In this document: positions 1 through 9,240 of the stretch, piece by piece
How positions within the stretch are numbered: the stretch's first letter is position 1
How the letters are laid out: each line of letters opens with the position of its first letter
Assembly (NCBI RefSeq): GCF_001517585.1
Contig: NZ_FBYC01000004.1
Coordinates: forward strand, 2,375,501 to 2,439,500
DNA from: Roseibaca calidilacus
GTDB lineage: Bacteria; Pseudomonadota; Alphaproteobacteria; Rhodobacterales; Rhodobacteraceae
Direction of reading: 5' to 3'
DNA length: 64,000 bases
Made by a program: the position numbers and the translations under genes
Notes under the pieces: generated by a model
Databases searched by the model: none
Seen by the model: the letters and a program-made list of their open reading frames with translations, nothing else
Told to the model about the DNA's origin: nothing

Positions 1-1
1 G

Positions 2-1726
2 CTGCATCCGGCATCTTTGACCAAGATGATGACGCTGTATCTGGCGTTCGAGGCTGTCAAACACGGCGAGGTTGGGCTGGACACCAAATTCAAGGTCAGC
101 CGCCGCGCAACGCTTGCCGAATGCGTGTGCCTTGGGCTTCGCGAAGGGCAGCGGATTTCTTTACGCCACCTGATCCGCGCCGCAGCCTTGCGCTCTGCCA
201 ATGACGCCGCTGTCGTGATTGCCGAAGGCATTTCCGGCAGTGTCGAAGCTTTTGCCGACCGCATGACCCGCACCGCCCGCGCGATGGGTATGCGCAACAC
301 CACCTTCAAAAACCCGCATGGCCTGACGCAAGCTGGCCACGTCTCGACCGCGCGGGACATGACCATTCTGGGGCGGCAGTTGTTCTTCGACTATCCGCAA
401 TATTTCAACATCTTCTCGCGCCGTTCGGATTTTGCGGGCGTGGGCAATGTGCCCAACACCAACCGCCGGTTTCTGGACGCCTATAGCGGCGCGAATGGTA
501 TCAAGACCGGGTATACCCGCGCCGCCGGATTCAACCTTACGGCATCGGCACAGCGCGGGTCGAAGCATATCATTGCCACCATGTTCGGCGGGTCGTCCAC
601 CGCCGCCCGCAATGCGCGGGTCGCCGAATTGCTGGATATGGGCTTTAGCCGCGCCAAGTCGCGCGTGGCGGTGCGCGCACCGGCAACCCCGGCCTATCAG
701 GGGCGCGACATGCTTGTCGCCAGCCCCCGCAATGGCGATGACGACCCCAATGCCGGGGCCAAGACCATCCGCATCGTGACCGCCGTGCGCACCAGCCTGC
801 GCCCACGCGCCCGCCCTGCCCCGCAACTGTCCGAAGATATGCTTGTGGCCGTTGCCGAAGGCGTCGATGTCTCGATTTCGGAAACGGCGGCGGAATTGAG
901 CCTTGCAGAACTTGCCCCCGAAGCGCTGGATGTCAGCCCGCCCCCGCGCCCGGTAGCAGACGGCGACGCTGCCGAGATTGCCGAAACGCTGGATACCACC
1001 CTTGCAGAAGCCGCGGGTTTCACACTGGCCGCCCCTGAAGATTTGGCCGCGCTATCCACAGATGCCGATATCGAAGCGCTGGATGCCGCAGCGACCGACC
1101 AAGACGCGGTTGACCCGGTCGCGGATGCGACGGACACGACAGAAATCGCGCAAGTGACGGACACGTCAGAGACCCTCTCGCTTCTTGCCACCGAAACACA
1201 GGTCGAGTCTGATCCGCTGCCACAGCCCGCAGTGGTCGCACAGAATGAAGGCCCCGCGCCCGACATGCTGTGGACCGGCGCGCCCGAATCCTTTCTGCCG
1301 GCACCCATCGGCACCGACATTGACCTGAACGCCGAACCGACTGTCTCGACCGCGCCAGAGCTTCCGGCGGAAACCGGCATTATCCTGACCCGCAGCGCCG
1401 TAACCGACGAAGAACTGGCAACGGCCATGGTCGCTGAACGCTTCGCCGCTTCGGAACCGCAGGTTATCAGCCGCGTCTCGACCTCTGACGCTGGGCGGCT
1501 TTGGGGCGTGTCGCTGGGCGCGTTCAACTCTCGGCACGATGCAGAGCGCAGCCTTATCACGGTGCGCATGGCCGAATCGCAGGCGCTTGCCAGCGGCATC
1601 AGCCGGATTAGGCAGGTCAAAGGGCGGTTCGAAGCCAGCTTTGCCGGCCTGACCCAATCCGAAGCCGACCGCGCCTGTGCAAGGCTATCTGCGCGCGGGA
1701 TGGATTGCGCAGTCGCAACGCCGTAG
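2..1726 (+). CDS. D-alanyl-D-alanine carboxypeptidase with C-terminal SPOR domain (5' partial)
   Basis: This penicillin-binding serine peptidase trims the terminal D-Ala from peptidoglycan stem peptides in the periplasm. The gene begins before the window, because the catalytic SLTK tetrad (SxxK) lies at bases 14-25 and the signal peptide is missing. The second motif, SAN, is at about 194-202 and KTG is at 503-511, so the peptidase S11 core is intact from the SxxK onward. After the core comes a roughly 190-residue linker rich in Ala, Asp and Glu. The last 75 residues (from about base 1494) look like a SPOR domain, which binds denuded septal glycan, so the enzyme is probably targeted to the division site. 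Its 3' end lies 8 bp from the convergent EamA gene. The family call is firm; the DacA/DacC/DacF subtype is not resolved. Confidence 0.9.
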   Translation: MHPASLTKMMTLYLAFEAVKHGEVGLDTKFKVSRRATLAECVCLGLREGQRISLRHLIRAAALRSANDAAVVIAEGISGSVEAFADRMTRTARAMGMRNTTFKNPHGLTQAGHVSTARDMTILGRQLFFDYPQYFNIFSRRSDFAGVGNVPNTNRRFLDAYSGANGIKTGYTRAAGFNLTASAQRGSKHIIATMFGGSSTAARNARVAELLDMGFSRAKSRVAVRAPATPAYQGRDMLVASPRNGDDDPNAGAKTIRIVTAVRTSLRPRARPAPQLSEDMLVAVAEGVDVSISETAAELSLAELAPEALDVSPPPRPVADGDAAEIAETLDTTLAEAAGFTLAAPEDLAALSTDADIEALDAAATDQDAVDPVADATDTTEIAQVTDTSETLSLLATETQVESDPLPQPAVVAQNEGPAPDMLWTGAPESFLPAPIGTDIDLNAEPTVSTAPELPAETGIILTRSAVTDEELATAMVAERFAASEPQVISRVSTSDAGRLWGVSLGAFNSRHDAERSLITVRMAESQALASGISRIRQVKGRFEASFAGLTQSEADRACARLSARGMDCAVATP

Positions 1727-1734
1727 GGCGCGGC

Positions 1735-2613
1735 CTAGCCCAGTTTCGTGACTACGCGGGACCGTTGCACCGCAAGGATACCCGCCATAATGATCGCGAC
1801 ACCGATCACGTCATAAATGCCAAGGCTTTCGCCCAGCAGAACCGCCGCAACCGCCACCCCAAAAAACGGGTTCAGGAAGTGGAAGGTCGCCGCGCGCACC
1901 GCACCAATGCGCCCGACCAACAAAAACCACACCCATGTCGCGGCCAGACCCGGTATCAGCACCGTATAGCTGAAGGCCGCGCCAAGCTGCCATGACCATT
2001 GCACTTCGAAACTTTCCAGCGCCAGTGCGGGGCCAGCCAGCAGCACCGACCCGACCAGCATTTGCAAGCCCACGATCATCAGCAGGTTGCTACCGCCTGC
2101 CGACGCGCCGCGCACAGATAGGGTCGCCACCGTCAGCGCGATGACGCCCGCCACGCAAAGCGCCACGCCATACAGGTCCACCCCGCCCCCCATGCGCGCA
2201 CCCATGATAAGGGCCACGCCGCCAAACCCGGCAGCCAGCCCCGCAATACCCAAGGGCCGCAAACGCTCGCCTGCAAAAGCCCATCCGGCAAAGGCCACCA
2301 GAAGTGGCATAGAGGATGCGATGATTGCCGCCAGCGAGGCTTCGACCGTTTGCATGGCGATGAAGTTCAGCCCAAGGTAAAGCGCGTTCTGCGACAGTCC
2401 GAACACGGCAATGGCCCGCCATTGCGCGCGCGTCAGGGCCCATGTCTGGCCCAGCGCCCGCGCGAGCGCGATGCCGATCAGCCCGGATATCAGAAACCGC
2501 AACGACAGCGACATCAGCGGCGGTGCATGATGCACGATAACCTTGGCCGATGCGAAAGCCGAAGACCACATGAAGGCAAAGGCCAGCCCCATCATCAGCG
2601 CGCGAATATCCAT
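1735..2613 (-). CDS. EamA/DMT-family transporter
   Basis: This is a drug/metabolite transporter superfamily permease of about 292 residues, the usual size for the family. It has roughly ten hydrophobic helices arranged as two EamA repeats. The N-terminal segment MDIRALMMGLAFAFMWSS is typical. The reading frame continues 30 residues further upstream, but the ATG at 2613 fits the family N-terminus and has an AAAGGG-like ribosome site before it. The substrate is unknown; relatives export amino acids or other small metabolites. It is convergent with the carboxypeptidase and divergent from the cytochrome c gene across a 221-bp spacer. Confidence 0.85.
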   Translation of the reverse strand: MDIRALMMGLAFAFMWSSAFASAKVIVHHAPPLMSLSLRFLISGLIGIALARALGQTWALTRAQWRAIAVFGLSQNALYLGLNFIAMQTVEASLAAIIASSMPLLVAFAGWAFAGERLRPLGIAGLAAGFGGVALIMGARMGGGVDLYGVALCVAGVIALTVATLSVRGASAGGSNLLMIVGLQMLVGSVLLAGPALALESFEVQWSWQLGAAFSYTVLIPGLAATWVWFLLVGRIGAVRAATFHFLNPFFGVAVAAVLLGESLGIYDVIGVAIIMAGILAVQRSRVVTKLG

Positions 2614-2834
2614 GCCCTGCCCTTTCGTCGGCTTGCTGCACATGTGAACCGATACAGGCTGCCTGTCATGGTTTCCAGCGGGCTTTCGCAAATTCGCGAT
2701 CATCGCCGGTAAAAGGTATATTCAAGATTTCATATTTACCGCATTGCGCAGGGCAATTTGTCGGGTATTGTGCATGTGTTGTCCGGTATCCAACCGAATT
2801 CTGACGACTGCAAGCCAAGGAGGAAAAGGACCCC

Positions 2835-3260
2835 ATGAAGCTTAAAGCCGCCGCCCTAGCCGCATTCTGCGCCCTGCCACTGACCGCGAATGCCCAAGCC
2901 ACCGGCGATGCCGCCGCTGGCGAAAGCAATTTCCGCCAATGCACGACCTGCCATGGCATTGCTTCGCCCGATGGCGAGGTGACCCACCGCGTTGCACCCA
3001 CCGGCCCAAACCTCTGGGGTGTCGCCGATCGCGTGGCCGGGTCTTATGATGGTTACAAGCGTTTTTCCAAAGCCATGGTAGCTGCGGGTGAGGCCGGGAT
3101 CACCTGGACCGAAGAAAACTTCGTCGCCTATGTTGCCGACCCGACCGGCTATCTGCGCGAAGTGACCGGCGATTCGCGCGCACGTTCGAACATGAACCAC
3201 CGTCTGCGCGGGTCTGCCGAAGACATCTACGCGTATCTCGCACAGTTCGGCGCCGAATAA
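2835..3260 (+). CDS. Class I c-type cytochrome
   Basis: This 141-residue periplasmic electron carrier has an N-terminal signal peptide (MKLKAAALAAFCALPLTANA) and a single haem-binding motif, CTTCH, near residue 36. The probable distal methionine ligand is in the segment SNMNHRL near the C-terminus. A strong AAGGAGG ribosome site precedes the ATG. The gene stands alone: the EamA gene diverges upstream and folC converges downstream across a shared terminator hairpin. The redox partner cannot be told from context. It resembles small soluble cytochromes (c551/c552-like) rather than membrane-bound oxidase subunits. Confidence 0.88.
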   Translation: MKLKAAALAAFCALPLTANAQATGDAAAGESNFRQCTTCHGIASPDGEVTHRVAPTGPNLWGVADRVAGSYDGYKRFSKAMVAAGEAGITWTEENFVAYVADPTGYLREVTGDSRARSNMNHRLRGSAEDIYAYLAQFGAE

Positions 3261-3281
3261 GCCGCCGGATGACAGATTACC

Positions 3282-3306
3282 AAAAGGGGCCGCATGGCCC
3301 CTTTTT
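3282..3306. terminator. Bidirectional rho-independent terminator
   Basis: A perfect stem AAAAGGGGCC / GGCCCCTTTT with a four-base GCAT loop sits between the convergent cytochrome c and folC genes. It is followed by T's on the plus strand and, because the stem starts with A's, by T's on the minus strand too, so it can end both transcripts. Confidence 0.85.
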
Positions 3307-3318
3307 CATGCGCGGCTG

Positions 3319-4587
3319 TTAGCCGTTCTCGCACAGAATATTGCCCGCCAGATAGAGCGAGCCGCAAATCAACACCTGCGCGGCGGGGTCTTTTGCGGCA
3401 ATGTCCTGCAAGGCATCCAGCACGCTTTTGCCCTCTACCGCGTCGATCCCGACGGCGCGCGCGGCCTCTGCCGTGGCTTGCGCGCTAAGGGTAGCGGCTT
3501 CTCCGGGGATAGAGACAGCGTAAAGCTGGCGCGCATGAACGGCCAGCGGGGCCATGAAGCCGGACACATCCTTCGTGTTCAGCATGCCACAGATAACCCA
3601 GAGCGGCTGGTCGCCCTGCGCCTTCAGCGTGGCGGCAATTGCTTGGCCCGCCGCCGGGTTATGCCCGCCATCCAGCCAGAGCGTGCCTTGCGGAAGCGCA
3701 TTGACCAGCGGGCCGTGGCGCAGGCGCTGCATCCGCGCAGGCCAATCTGCGCGCGTGACGGCGGCCTCGGCCCCGGCCCCGTGGCCCAACGCGCGCAACG
3801 CCGCAATCGCGGTTCCGGCATTTTGCACCTGATGCGGCCCGGCAAGGCGCGGCAACGGCAGGTCCAACAGGCCGGTTTCATCCTGATAGACCAGCCGCCC
3901 GGCTTCGACCGTGACATGCCAATGCTGGCCTTGCACCATCAGCTGCACGCCCAGACGGGCGGCGCGCGCTTCGATCACATCAAGCGCGTCATCCCCTTGG
4001 GCCGCAACCACACAAGGCACGCCGCGTTTCATGATGCCGGCTTTCTCGGCCGCGATCTTGGCAAGCGTGTTGCCCAGATATTGCTCATGGTCCATGCTGA
4101 CGGGGGTGATGATCGTCAGCGCAGGCGCATCGACCACATTGGTCGCATCCAACCGCCCGCCAAGCCCCACTTCCAGAAGCGTGTAATCGGCGGGGGTGCG
4201 GGCAAATGCCAGAAGCGCGGCGCAGGTCGTGATCTCGAAATAGGTGATCGGGTCCGCGCCATTGGCCTGCAAGCATTCGTCCAGAATGGTGCTAAGGGCG
4301 TCCTCGGCGATCAAATCGCCCGCCAGCCGGATGCGTTCGTGAAACCGCGCCAAATGCGGGCTGGTATAGGCATGGACCGTCAGCCCCACCCCTTCCAACC
4401 CGGCGCGGATCATGGCCTGCGTGCTGCCCTTGCCGTTGGTGCCTGCAATGTGAATGACCGGCGGCAGGCGGCGTTCCGGGTGGTCCAGCGCGGCCAGCAA
4501 GCGCCAGACACGGTCCAAAGTCAGGTCAATGATCTTGGGGTGAAATTCCATCATCCGCGCCAGCAGCGCGTCAGAACCCGTGGTCAT
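3319..4587 (-). CDS. folC: Bifunctional folylpolyglutamate synthase/dihydrofolate synthase
   Basis: This cytoplasmic Mur-ligase-family enzyme adds glutamate to dihydropteroate and tetrahydrofolates. The ATP-binding P-loop is seen as HIAGTNGKGSTQ near residue 45, and the segment ending GLGGRLDATN follows, as in FolC. The length, 422 residues, is normal. The ATG at 4587 is chosen over an upstream in-frame ATG because it begins one base after the accD stop and matches the family start (MTTGSDALLARM). It forms an operon with accD, a pairing that is common in proteobacteria. Confidence 0.93.
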   Translation of the reverse strand: MTTGSDALLARMMEFHPKIIDLTLDRVWRLLAALDHPERRLPPVIHIAGTNGKGSTQAMIRAGLEGVGLTVHAYTSPHLARFHERIRLAGDLIAEDALSTILDECLQANGADPITYFEITTCAALLAFARTPADYTLLEVGLGGRLDATNVVDAPALTIITPVSMDHEQYLGNTLAKIAAEKAGIMKRGVPCVVAAQGDDALDVIEARAARLGVQLMVQGQHWHVTVEAGRLVYQDETGLLDLPLPRLAGPHQVQNAGTAIAALRALGHGAGAEAAVTRADWPARMQRLRHGPLVNALPQGTLWLDGGHNPAAGQAIAATLKAQGDQPLWVICGMLNTKDVSGFMAPLAVHARQLYAVSIPGEAATLSAQATAEAARAVGIDAVEGKSVLDALQDIAAKDPAAQVLICGSLYLAGNILCENG

Positions 4588-4588
4588 G

Positions 4589-5497
4589 TCAAACCGCCGG
4601 TGCAGGTGCGGGTGCGGGCGGCGGCGGCAGGTCGCCATGCACAACGGCGCTTTGCCCGGTCAGCATACGCAGGATGGTGGCGATTTCTACGCGCTGTTCC
4701 TTGCGCGGCGTGACGCGGTCCAACATGCCGTGTTCCAGCAGGTATTCGGCACGCTGAAACCCCTCTGGCAATGTCTCGCGGATGGTCTGTTCAATCACCC
4801 GCGGCCCGGCAAAGCAGATCAGCGCGCCCGGTTCTGCGATCTGCACATCGCCCAGCATGGCGTAACTGGCGGTCACACCACCGGTCGTCGGATGCGTCAG
4901 CACTACGATATAGGGCAGCCCCGCTTCGCGCAGCATGTCTATGGCGACGGTGGTGCGCGGCATCTGCATCAGCGACAAGATGCCTTCCTGCATGCGCGCA
5001 CCACCAGCGGCGGAAAACAGCACCAAGGGCAGCTTGCGCGCCACGGCATGTTCGGCGGCGGCAATGATCGCATTGCCCACATACATGCCCATCGACCCGG
5101 CCATGAAGCTGAAATCCTGTGCCGCGGCAACCAGCTTGGTGCGCAGCACTTCGCCCTCTACCACCAGCATCGCCTCTTTCTCGCCGGTGCCTTTTTGCGC
5201 GGCTTTCATCCGGTCAGGGTATTTTTTCTGGTCGCGGAATTGAAGCGGGTCGGGCAGGGGCGCCGGAACCTCAATTTCCTGATACAGCCCGCCGTCGAAG
5301 AACCCGGCAAAGCGCTCGCGCGGGGTCAGTGCCATATGGTGGCCGCAATTGGTGCAGACCTGCTGGTTGTCGGTCAACTCTCGGTGGAACAGCATCGTCC
5401 CGCATTCGGGGCATTTTTCCCACAGGTTTTCCGGCATCTCTCTTTTGTTGAAGAAAGAGCTGATCGTGGGGCGAACGTAATTGGTGATCCAGTTCAT
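4589..5497 (-). CDS. accD: Acetyl-CoA carboxylase carboxyltransferase subunit beta
   Basis: AccD is the beta subunit of the carboxyltransferase that makes malonyl-CoA, the first step of fatty acid synthesis. The N-terminus begins [10 protein letters not shown] and carries the four-cysteine zinc ribbon: CPEC, then CTNC about 15 residues later. The glycine-rich [11 protein letters not shown] segment of the carboxyltransferase fold is present. The frame is open 31 codons further upstream, but the ATG at 5497 matches the family start. The length is 302 residues. It is directly upstream of folC with a one-base gap, so the two are surely cotranscribed. Confidence 0.95.
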   Translation of the reverse strand: MNWITNYVRPTISSFFNKREMPENLWEKCPECGTMLFHRELTDNQQVCTNCGHHMALTPRERFAGFFDGGLYQEIEVPAPLPDPLQFRDQKKYPDRMKAAQKGTGEKEAMLVVEGEVLRTKLVAAAQDFSFMAGSMGMYVGNAIIAAAEHAVARKLPLVLFSAAGGARMQEGILSLMQMPRTTVAIDMLREAGLPYIVVLTHPTTGGVTASYAMLGDVQIAEPGALICFAGPRVIEQTIRETLPEGFQRAEYLLEHGMLDRVTPRKEQRVEIATILRMLTGQSAVVHGDLPPPPAPAPAPAV

Positions 5498-5553
5498 GGG
5501 GCGTCCCTGCGCAGGCTTTGTGCCGAAATAAGCAAAGCCTGCGGTAATTGCAA

Positions 5554-6444
5554 TCAGCGACCCCGCAGGTAACGCCGCAGAACAGCCCAAACCACCAGCA
5601 GCCCGACCATATCGACAAGAACCAGCCCGAAGACTGTAGAGGGCTCGCTCAGCGAATACGGCAAACGGAACAGCGCGATACCGTCCAGCGCCTCTCCGGT
5701 GGTGAAGATCAGAATGGCCAGCAGATTATTGCCGAAATGCATACCCCATGCCAGCCCCAGCGATCCGCTGCGCGCCGTCAGATCGGCCATCAGCAGCCCG
5801 AAAAACCCGGTCAGCCCCACCAGCAACCATGTGCCCTGCCCCATCTGTTCGGGGGCGTAGTGCAACAGGCCGAACAGGACGGATGGAAACACGAACGACA
5901 CCCAGCGCGCCACGAAACGCGCGGCAAGCTGTTGTTGCAGATAGCCGCGAAAGACGATCTCTTCTGCGCCGGTCTGCACCAGCAGACCCAGCAACATGGG
6001 AATAAGAAAAACAAGCCATGTCGCGAAGGGCACCCCGGGCATCAGCGTGCCAGAGGCCAGAAGCCACAGAATGCCCGGCAGCGACACCACAAGCAACACG
6101 CCAAAGGCCACGCCAAAATCGCGGATCAGCAGGTCACGCGGGCCGAACAGACTGGCGATAGAACGCTTGTGCACCCAGCGCACGGCGGCAAAGCTGCCAA
6201 GGACAAGCCCCGCGAAGGTCATCAGCAAAACCAGAATAGAGACAGGCGACGATCCGACCCCCATCTCTCCCAAGGCCCGCCCTGCGCCGGAAACGCCCAC
6301 CGCAAAGGTCACGCCCAGCCCGATCACCGCCATCCACACAAGGTAGATCAGCAAGATCAAGCCAACCCCCAACAGCAGCCGCCAAAGTTGCGGGCGCAAC
6401 CGGGCCGGGGCAACAAATCTATCCTGAGCTTGCGAAAACGGCAT
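5554..6444 (-). CDS. CPBP family intramembrane glutamic endopeptidase
   Basis: This 296-residue polytopic membrane protein belongs to the CPBP (Abi/Rce1-like) family. It carries the family motifs in order: [10 protein letters not shown] (the EExxxR motif), a histidine in LLHYAPEQ, and a final GMHFGNN. These residues form the active site in Rce1-type proteases. About eight hydrophobic segments are visible. The substrate is unknown; relatives process prenylated proteins or peptides or act in bacteriocin immunity. It lies 56 bp upstream of accD on the same strand and is divergent from the cardiolipin synthase gene. Confidence 0.85.
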   Translation of the reverse strand: MPFSQAQDRFVAPARLRPQLWRLLLGVGLILLIYLVWMAVIGLGVTFAVGVSGAGRALGEMGVGSSPVSILVLLMTFAGLVLGSFAAVRWVHKRSIASLFGPRDLLIRDFGVAFGVLLVVSLPGILWLLASGTLMPGVPFATWLVFLIPMLLGLLVQTGAEEIVFRGYLQQQLAARFVARWVSFVFPSVLFGLLHYAPEQMGQGTWLLVGLTGFFGLLMADLTARSGSLGLAWGMHFGNNLLAILIFTTGEALDGIALFRLPYSLSEPSTVFGLVLVDMVGLLVVWAVLRRYLRGR

Positions 6445-6554
6445 CGGGTCTGTCCAATCGGGGCAAGAACTTCTTATATGTCGGGACTAGATAGGTCCTA
6501 CCTTTCTGCTTCAAGCAAATACCGGGACCAAGCGCAATCAACTCTGGAGCAGCG

Positions 6555-7982
6555 ATGCCCTCGATCTGGGTCTTATTGGTGTTCGTGGTACAAGCCGCCT
6601 TCGTCTTGCGGGCGTTGTTGCGGTCTGGCCTGACGCCCTCGGCCCGACTGGCATGGGTCACGATCATCCTTGCGCTGCCGGTGGTCGGGCTTGGGGCCTA
6701 TGCGCTTTTCGGCGAAATCCGCATGGCGCGCGCCCAGCGCGAACGCATCCGCGACATCCGCCACCGTCTGAACGCCGCGCAGATCGGACAAGACAGCCCA
6801 AGGGCAGAAATCAGCGGTCCTGCGCGTCCGGCTTTCGCGGCCGGGCAGGCCACCAGCCAGTTCCCGCCGGTCGCGGGCAATCTGCTGACCTTGCTGCCAG
6901 AGGGCGACGCCATGATGAATGACATCATCAGCGCCATAGACGCCGCGCATGACCATGTGCACATGCTGTATTACATCTGGTTGCCCGATGACACCGGCAC
7001 CCGCATGGCGCAGGCCCTGTGCGGCGCGTCTCGCCGCGGCGTTACCTGCCGGGTTCTGGTGGATGACCACGGCGCGCGGCACCTGATACGCTCGGCGCTG
7101 TGGCGGCAGATGGCAGCCGCAGGCGTTGCCTTGCAACGCGCCGCCCCCTTGGGCAATCCGTTCATCAGCCTGCTATTTGGCCGCATCGACCTGCGCAATC
7201 ACCGCAAGATCGTGGTGGTGGACAATCGCCTGTCATGGGTCGGCAGCCGCAACTGCGCCGATGCCGCCTTTGCCATCAAGCGCCGATTCGCGCCTTGGGT
7301 GGACATCCTTGTCCGGTTGGAAGGGCCGGTCGTGCGCCAACAACAGGCCGTGTTCGTGCAGGACTGGATGACGCATCACGCCGAAGACCTTAGCGCCACC
7401 CTATCCGCGCCCCTTGTCGACGCACCACCCGGAGCCGTGACCGCGCAAGTCATCTCGTCCGGCCCCGACGATGTGCAAACCACGCCAGCCGATGCGCTAT
7501 GCGCCATGATCTACGCCGCGACCGAGCGGCTGACCATGACCACGCCCTATTATGTTCCCGACCAGTCGCTGCATGTCGCGATCTGTTCGGCGGCCGAACG
7601 CGGCGTGGCGGTCAACTTGGTCTTGCCCGCACGCAATGACAGCGCCATCGTGGGTGCCGCCAGCGAAAGCCTGTTGCCCGAATTGCTGCACGCGGGCGTG
7701 CACGTGCATCTGTTCCGGCCCGGCCTGATCCATTCCAAGATCGTGACAGTGGACGGTCAATTCGCCATGCTGGGCACGGCCAATCTGGATCACCGCAGTT
7801 TCGACCTGAACTACGAAAACTCGCTGCTGCTGGCCTGCCCGGCGTTTACCGCTGAATTGGACATGCGCCAACAAAGCTATGTTGACCGCGCAACGCCGCT
7901 TGACCGCGCCGATGTCGCGGCATGGCCGCTTTGGCGGCGGTTGCGCAACAACACCATCGCGCTGGCCAGCCCGCTTTTGTAA
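6555..7982 (+). CDS. cls: Phospholipase D-family cardiolipin synthase
   Basis: This membrane enzyme condenses two phosphatidylglycerols into cardiolipin. The 475-residue protein begins with two transmembrane helices and has two HKD motifs, HRKIVVVDN near residue 217 and HSKIVTVDG near residue 394, each followed by the usual GSRN/GTANLD segment. This is the standard bacterial Cls layout. A GGAG ribosome site precedes the ATG. The gene is monocistronic, divergent from the CPBP protease and convergent with the peroxidase gene. Confidence 0.92.
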   Translation: MPSIWVLLVFVVQAAFVLRALLRSGLTPSARLAWVTIILALPVVGLGAYALFGEIRMARAQRERIRDIRHRLNAAQIGQDSPRAEISGPARPAFAAGQATSQFPPVAGNLLTLLPEGDAMMNDIISAIDAAHDHVHMLYYIWLPDDTGTRMAQALCGASRRGVTCRVLVDDHGARHLIRSALWRQMAAAGVALQRAAPLGNPFISLLFGRIDLRNHRKIVVVDNRLSWVGSRNCADAAFAIKRRFAPWVDILVRLEGPVVRQQQAVFVQDWMTHHAEDLSATLSAPLVDAPPGAVTAQVISSGPDDVQTTPADALCAMIYAATERLTMTTPYYVPDQSLHVAICSAAERGVAVNLVLPARNDSAIVGAASESLLPELLHAGVHVHLFRPGLIHSKIVTVDGQFAMLGTANLDHRSFDLNYENSLLLACPAFTAELDMRQQSYVDRATPLDRADVAAWPLWRRLRNNTIALASPLL

Positions 7983-8020
7983 AAAAGCGCCCCCGCGTGG
8001 GAGGACGCAAGGGGCGTTAG
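7983..8020 (-). terminator. Rho-independent terminator of the peroxidase transcript
   Basis: Read leftward, an imperfect GC-rich stem (CGCCCC...GCG pairing with CGC...GGGGCG) is followed directly by a run of six T's. The T run abuts the cls stop codon. The direction fits termination of the leftward peroxidase gene rather than of cls. Confidence 0.6.
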
Positions 8021-8094
8021 GATGTTGGGAGACTGTTGTTAGAAGACGGCGGGCGCGCCGAATATTACCGGCGCACCCTGTATGTATCAGCGCC

Positions 8095-9081
8095 TTATGG
8101 CAGCGCGGGGATTTCAACCGCGGGCATTTCGCCGGTCAGCGCGTGCAAGAAGGCCACGATCGCGTCGTTTTCATCTTCCGCGAATTCCCGGCCCAGCATC
8201 TGGTCCGCCATCAGGTTCACCGCGTCATGCAGGTTGTCGACAGACCCGTTGTTGAAATACGGGTAGGTCACAGCCACGTTCCGCAGCGTCGGCGTGCGGA
8301 ACGCGAATTTGTCGTATTCGTCGCCGGTGACAAGGAAGCGACCTTCGTCCTTGGAACTGGGCAGCTCGAACCGATAGTAGTTGCTGTCGGTCAGGGCCGG
8401 GCCATTGTGGCAAGCCACGCAACCTGCATCGACGAACAGTTTCATGCCTTCGACCTGCTGGTCGGTCATCGCCTGCACGTCACCGCGCAGGAAACGGTCC
8501 AGCGGCGAATTCGGCGTGTTCAGCGTCCGCTCGAAAGCGGCGATGGACAGCGCCACGTTCTCGGCGCGGATCGGATCGGCATCGTCGGGGAAGGCGGTTG
8601 CGAAATGCTCTTGGTAGACCTCGAATTCCTTCAGGCGCTGGATGGCTTCTTCCAGCGACATGTTCATTTCCACATCGGCCTGAATGGGGCCAAGCGACTG
8701 GCCTTCCAGATCAGGCTCGCGCCCGTCCCAGAATTGCGCGCCAAGGAAGCCCGAGTTCAGCACGGTCGGCGTGTTGCGGTTACCCACTTGGCCAGCATGG
8801 CCGACAGCGCGGTCGATGCGGTCCGTCCAGCCCAGTGCCGGGTTGTGGCAGGTCGCGCAGCTAATCACGCCCGACGCGGAAATGCGCGGTTCAAAGAACA
8901 ACATCCGGCCAAGGTCGATCTTGACTTGGTCCATGCTGTTATCGGCCGGGATCGGCGGCAGATAGGGCAGCGGCTCGAAGAAATCCATATATTCGGCGAT
9001 ATCCTCGGCATGGACAGCGGTTGCGCCAAGCACAAGGGCAAGCGCCGTTGCACCAAGCCGGGGAAGGTTGCGGGGGGTCAT
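8095..9081 (-). CDS. Di-haem cytochrome c peroxidase (MauG/CcpA family)
   Basis: This periplasmic di-haem protein probably reduces hydrogen peroxide using electrons from small cytochromes c. It has a signal peptide ending near AVHA, then two haem motifs: CATCHNP near residue 77 and CVACHNG near residue 223. That is the normal spacing for CcpA/MauG proteins of about 330 residues. The ATG at 9081 (MTPRNLPRLG) is preferred over the one four codons earlier because it gives a cleaner signal peptide. An FNR-type box about 100 bp upstream implies induction when oxygen is low, as for ccp genes elsewhere. A MauG-like maturation role is less likely because no amine dehydrogenase genes are nearby. Confidence 0.88.
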   Translation of the reverse strand: MTPRNLPRLGATALALVLGATAVHAEDIAEYMDFFEPLPYLPPIPADNSMDQVKIDLGRMLFFEPRISASGVISCATCHNPALGWTDRIDRAVGHAGQVGNRNTPTVLNSGFLGAQFWDGREPDLEGQSLGPIQADVEMNMSLEEAIQRLKEFEVYQEHFATAFPDDADPIRAENVALSIAAFERTLNTPNSPLDRFLRGDVQAMTDQQVEGMKLFVDAGCVACHNGPALTDSNYYRFELPSSKDEGRFLVTGDEYDKFAFRTPTLRNVAVTYPYFNNGSVDNLHDAVNLMADQMLGREFAEDENDAIVAFLHALTGEMPAVEIPALP

Positions 9082-9182
9082 GTCAGCCTCCATATGCGAT
9101 CGTTTCCTGACGGTCCTGCGGCACCTGCCGCAAAACTTTCGCGCGTCTGAGGTAACTATAGCGTGAGGAATCGGGGCGCACC

Positions 9183-9196
9183 TTGACCCAGATCAA
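9183..9196 (-). promoter_or_regulatory. FNR/FnrL-type box upstream of the peroxidase gene
   Basis: TTGACCCAGATCAA matches the FNR consensus TTGAT-N4-ATCAA at nine of ten fixed positions. It is 102 bp upstream of the peroxidase start, a plausible place for activation by FnrL under oxygen limitation. The leftward thioesterase gene ends at 9241, so the box lies in a true intergenic region. Confidence 0.7.
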
Positions 9197-9240
9197 ACCT
9201 TGGAATGATTATAAATTAAACATCGATGATAGATGATTTA

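Noticed and set aside
697-1620. Leftward 307-codon frame rich in Ser and Ala inside the carboxypeptidase linker
   Set aside because: It mirrors the low-complexity GC-rich linker on the other strand and has no recognisable domain or ribosome site. The plus-strand gene is confirmed by SxxK, SxN and KTG motifs.
3478-4713. Long rightward 411-codon frame opposite folC
   Set aside because: The folC reading is clear from its P-loop and family start. The opposite frame is rich in Arg, His and Gln, as expected from a GC-rich complementary strand.
7879-9150. Rightward 423-codon frame opposite the peroxidase gene
   Set aside because: The leftward frame carries a signal peptide, two CxxCH motifs and an FnrL-type promoter site. 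The rightward frame has no domain.
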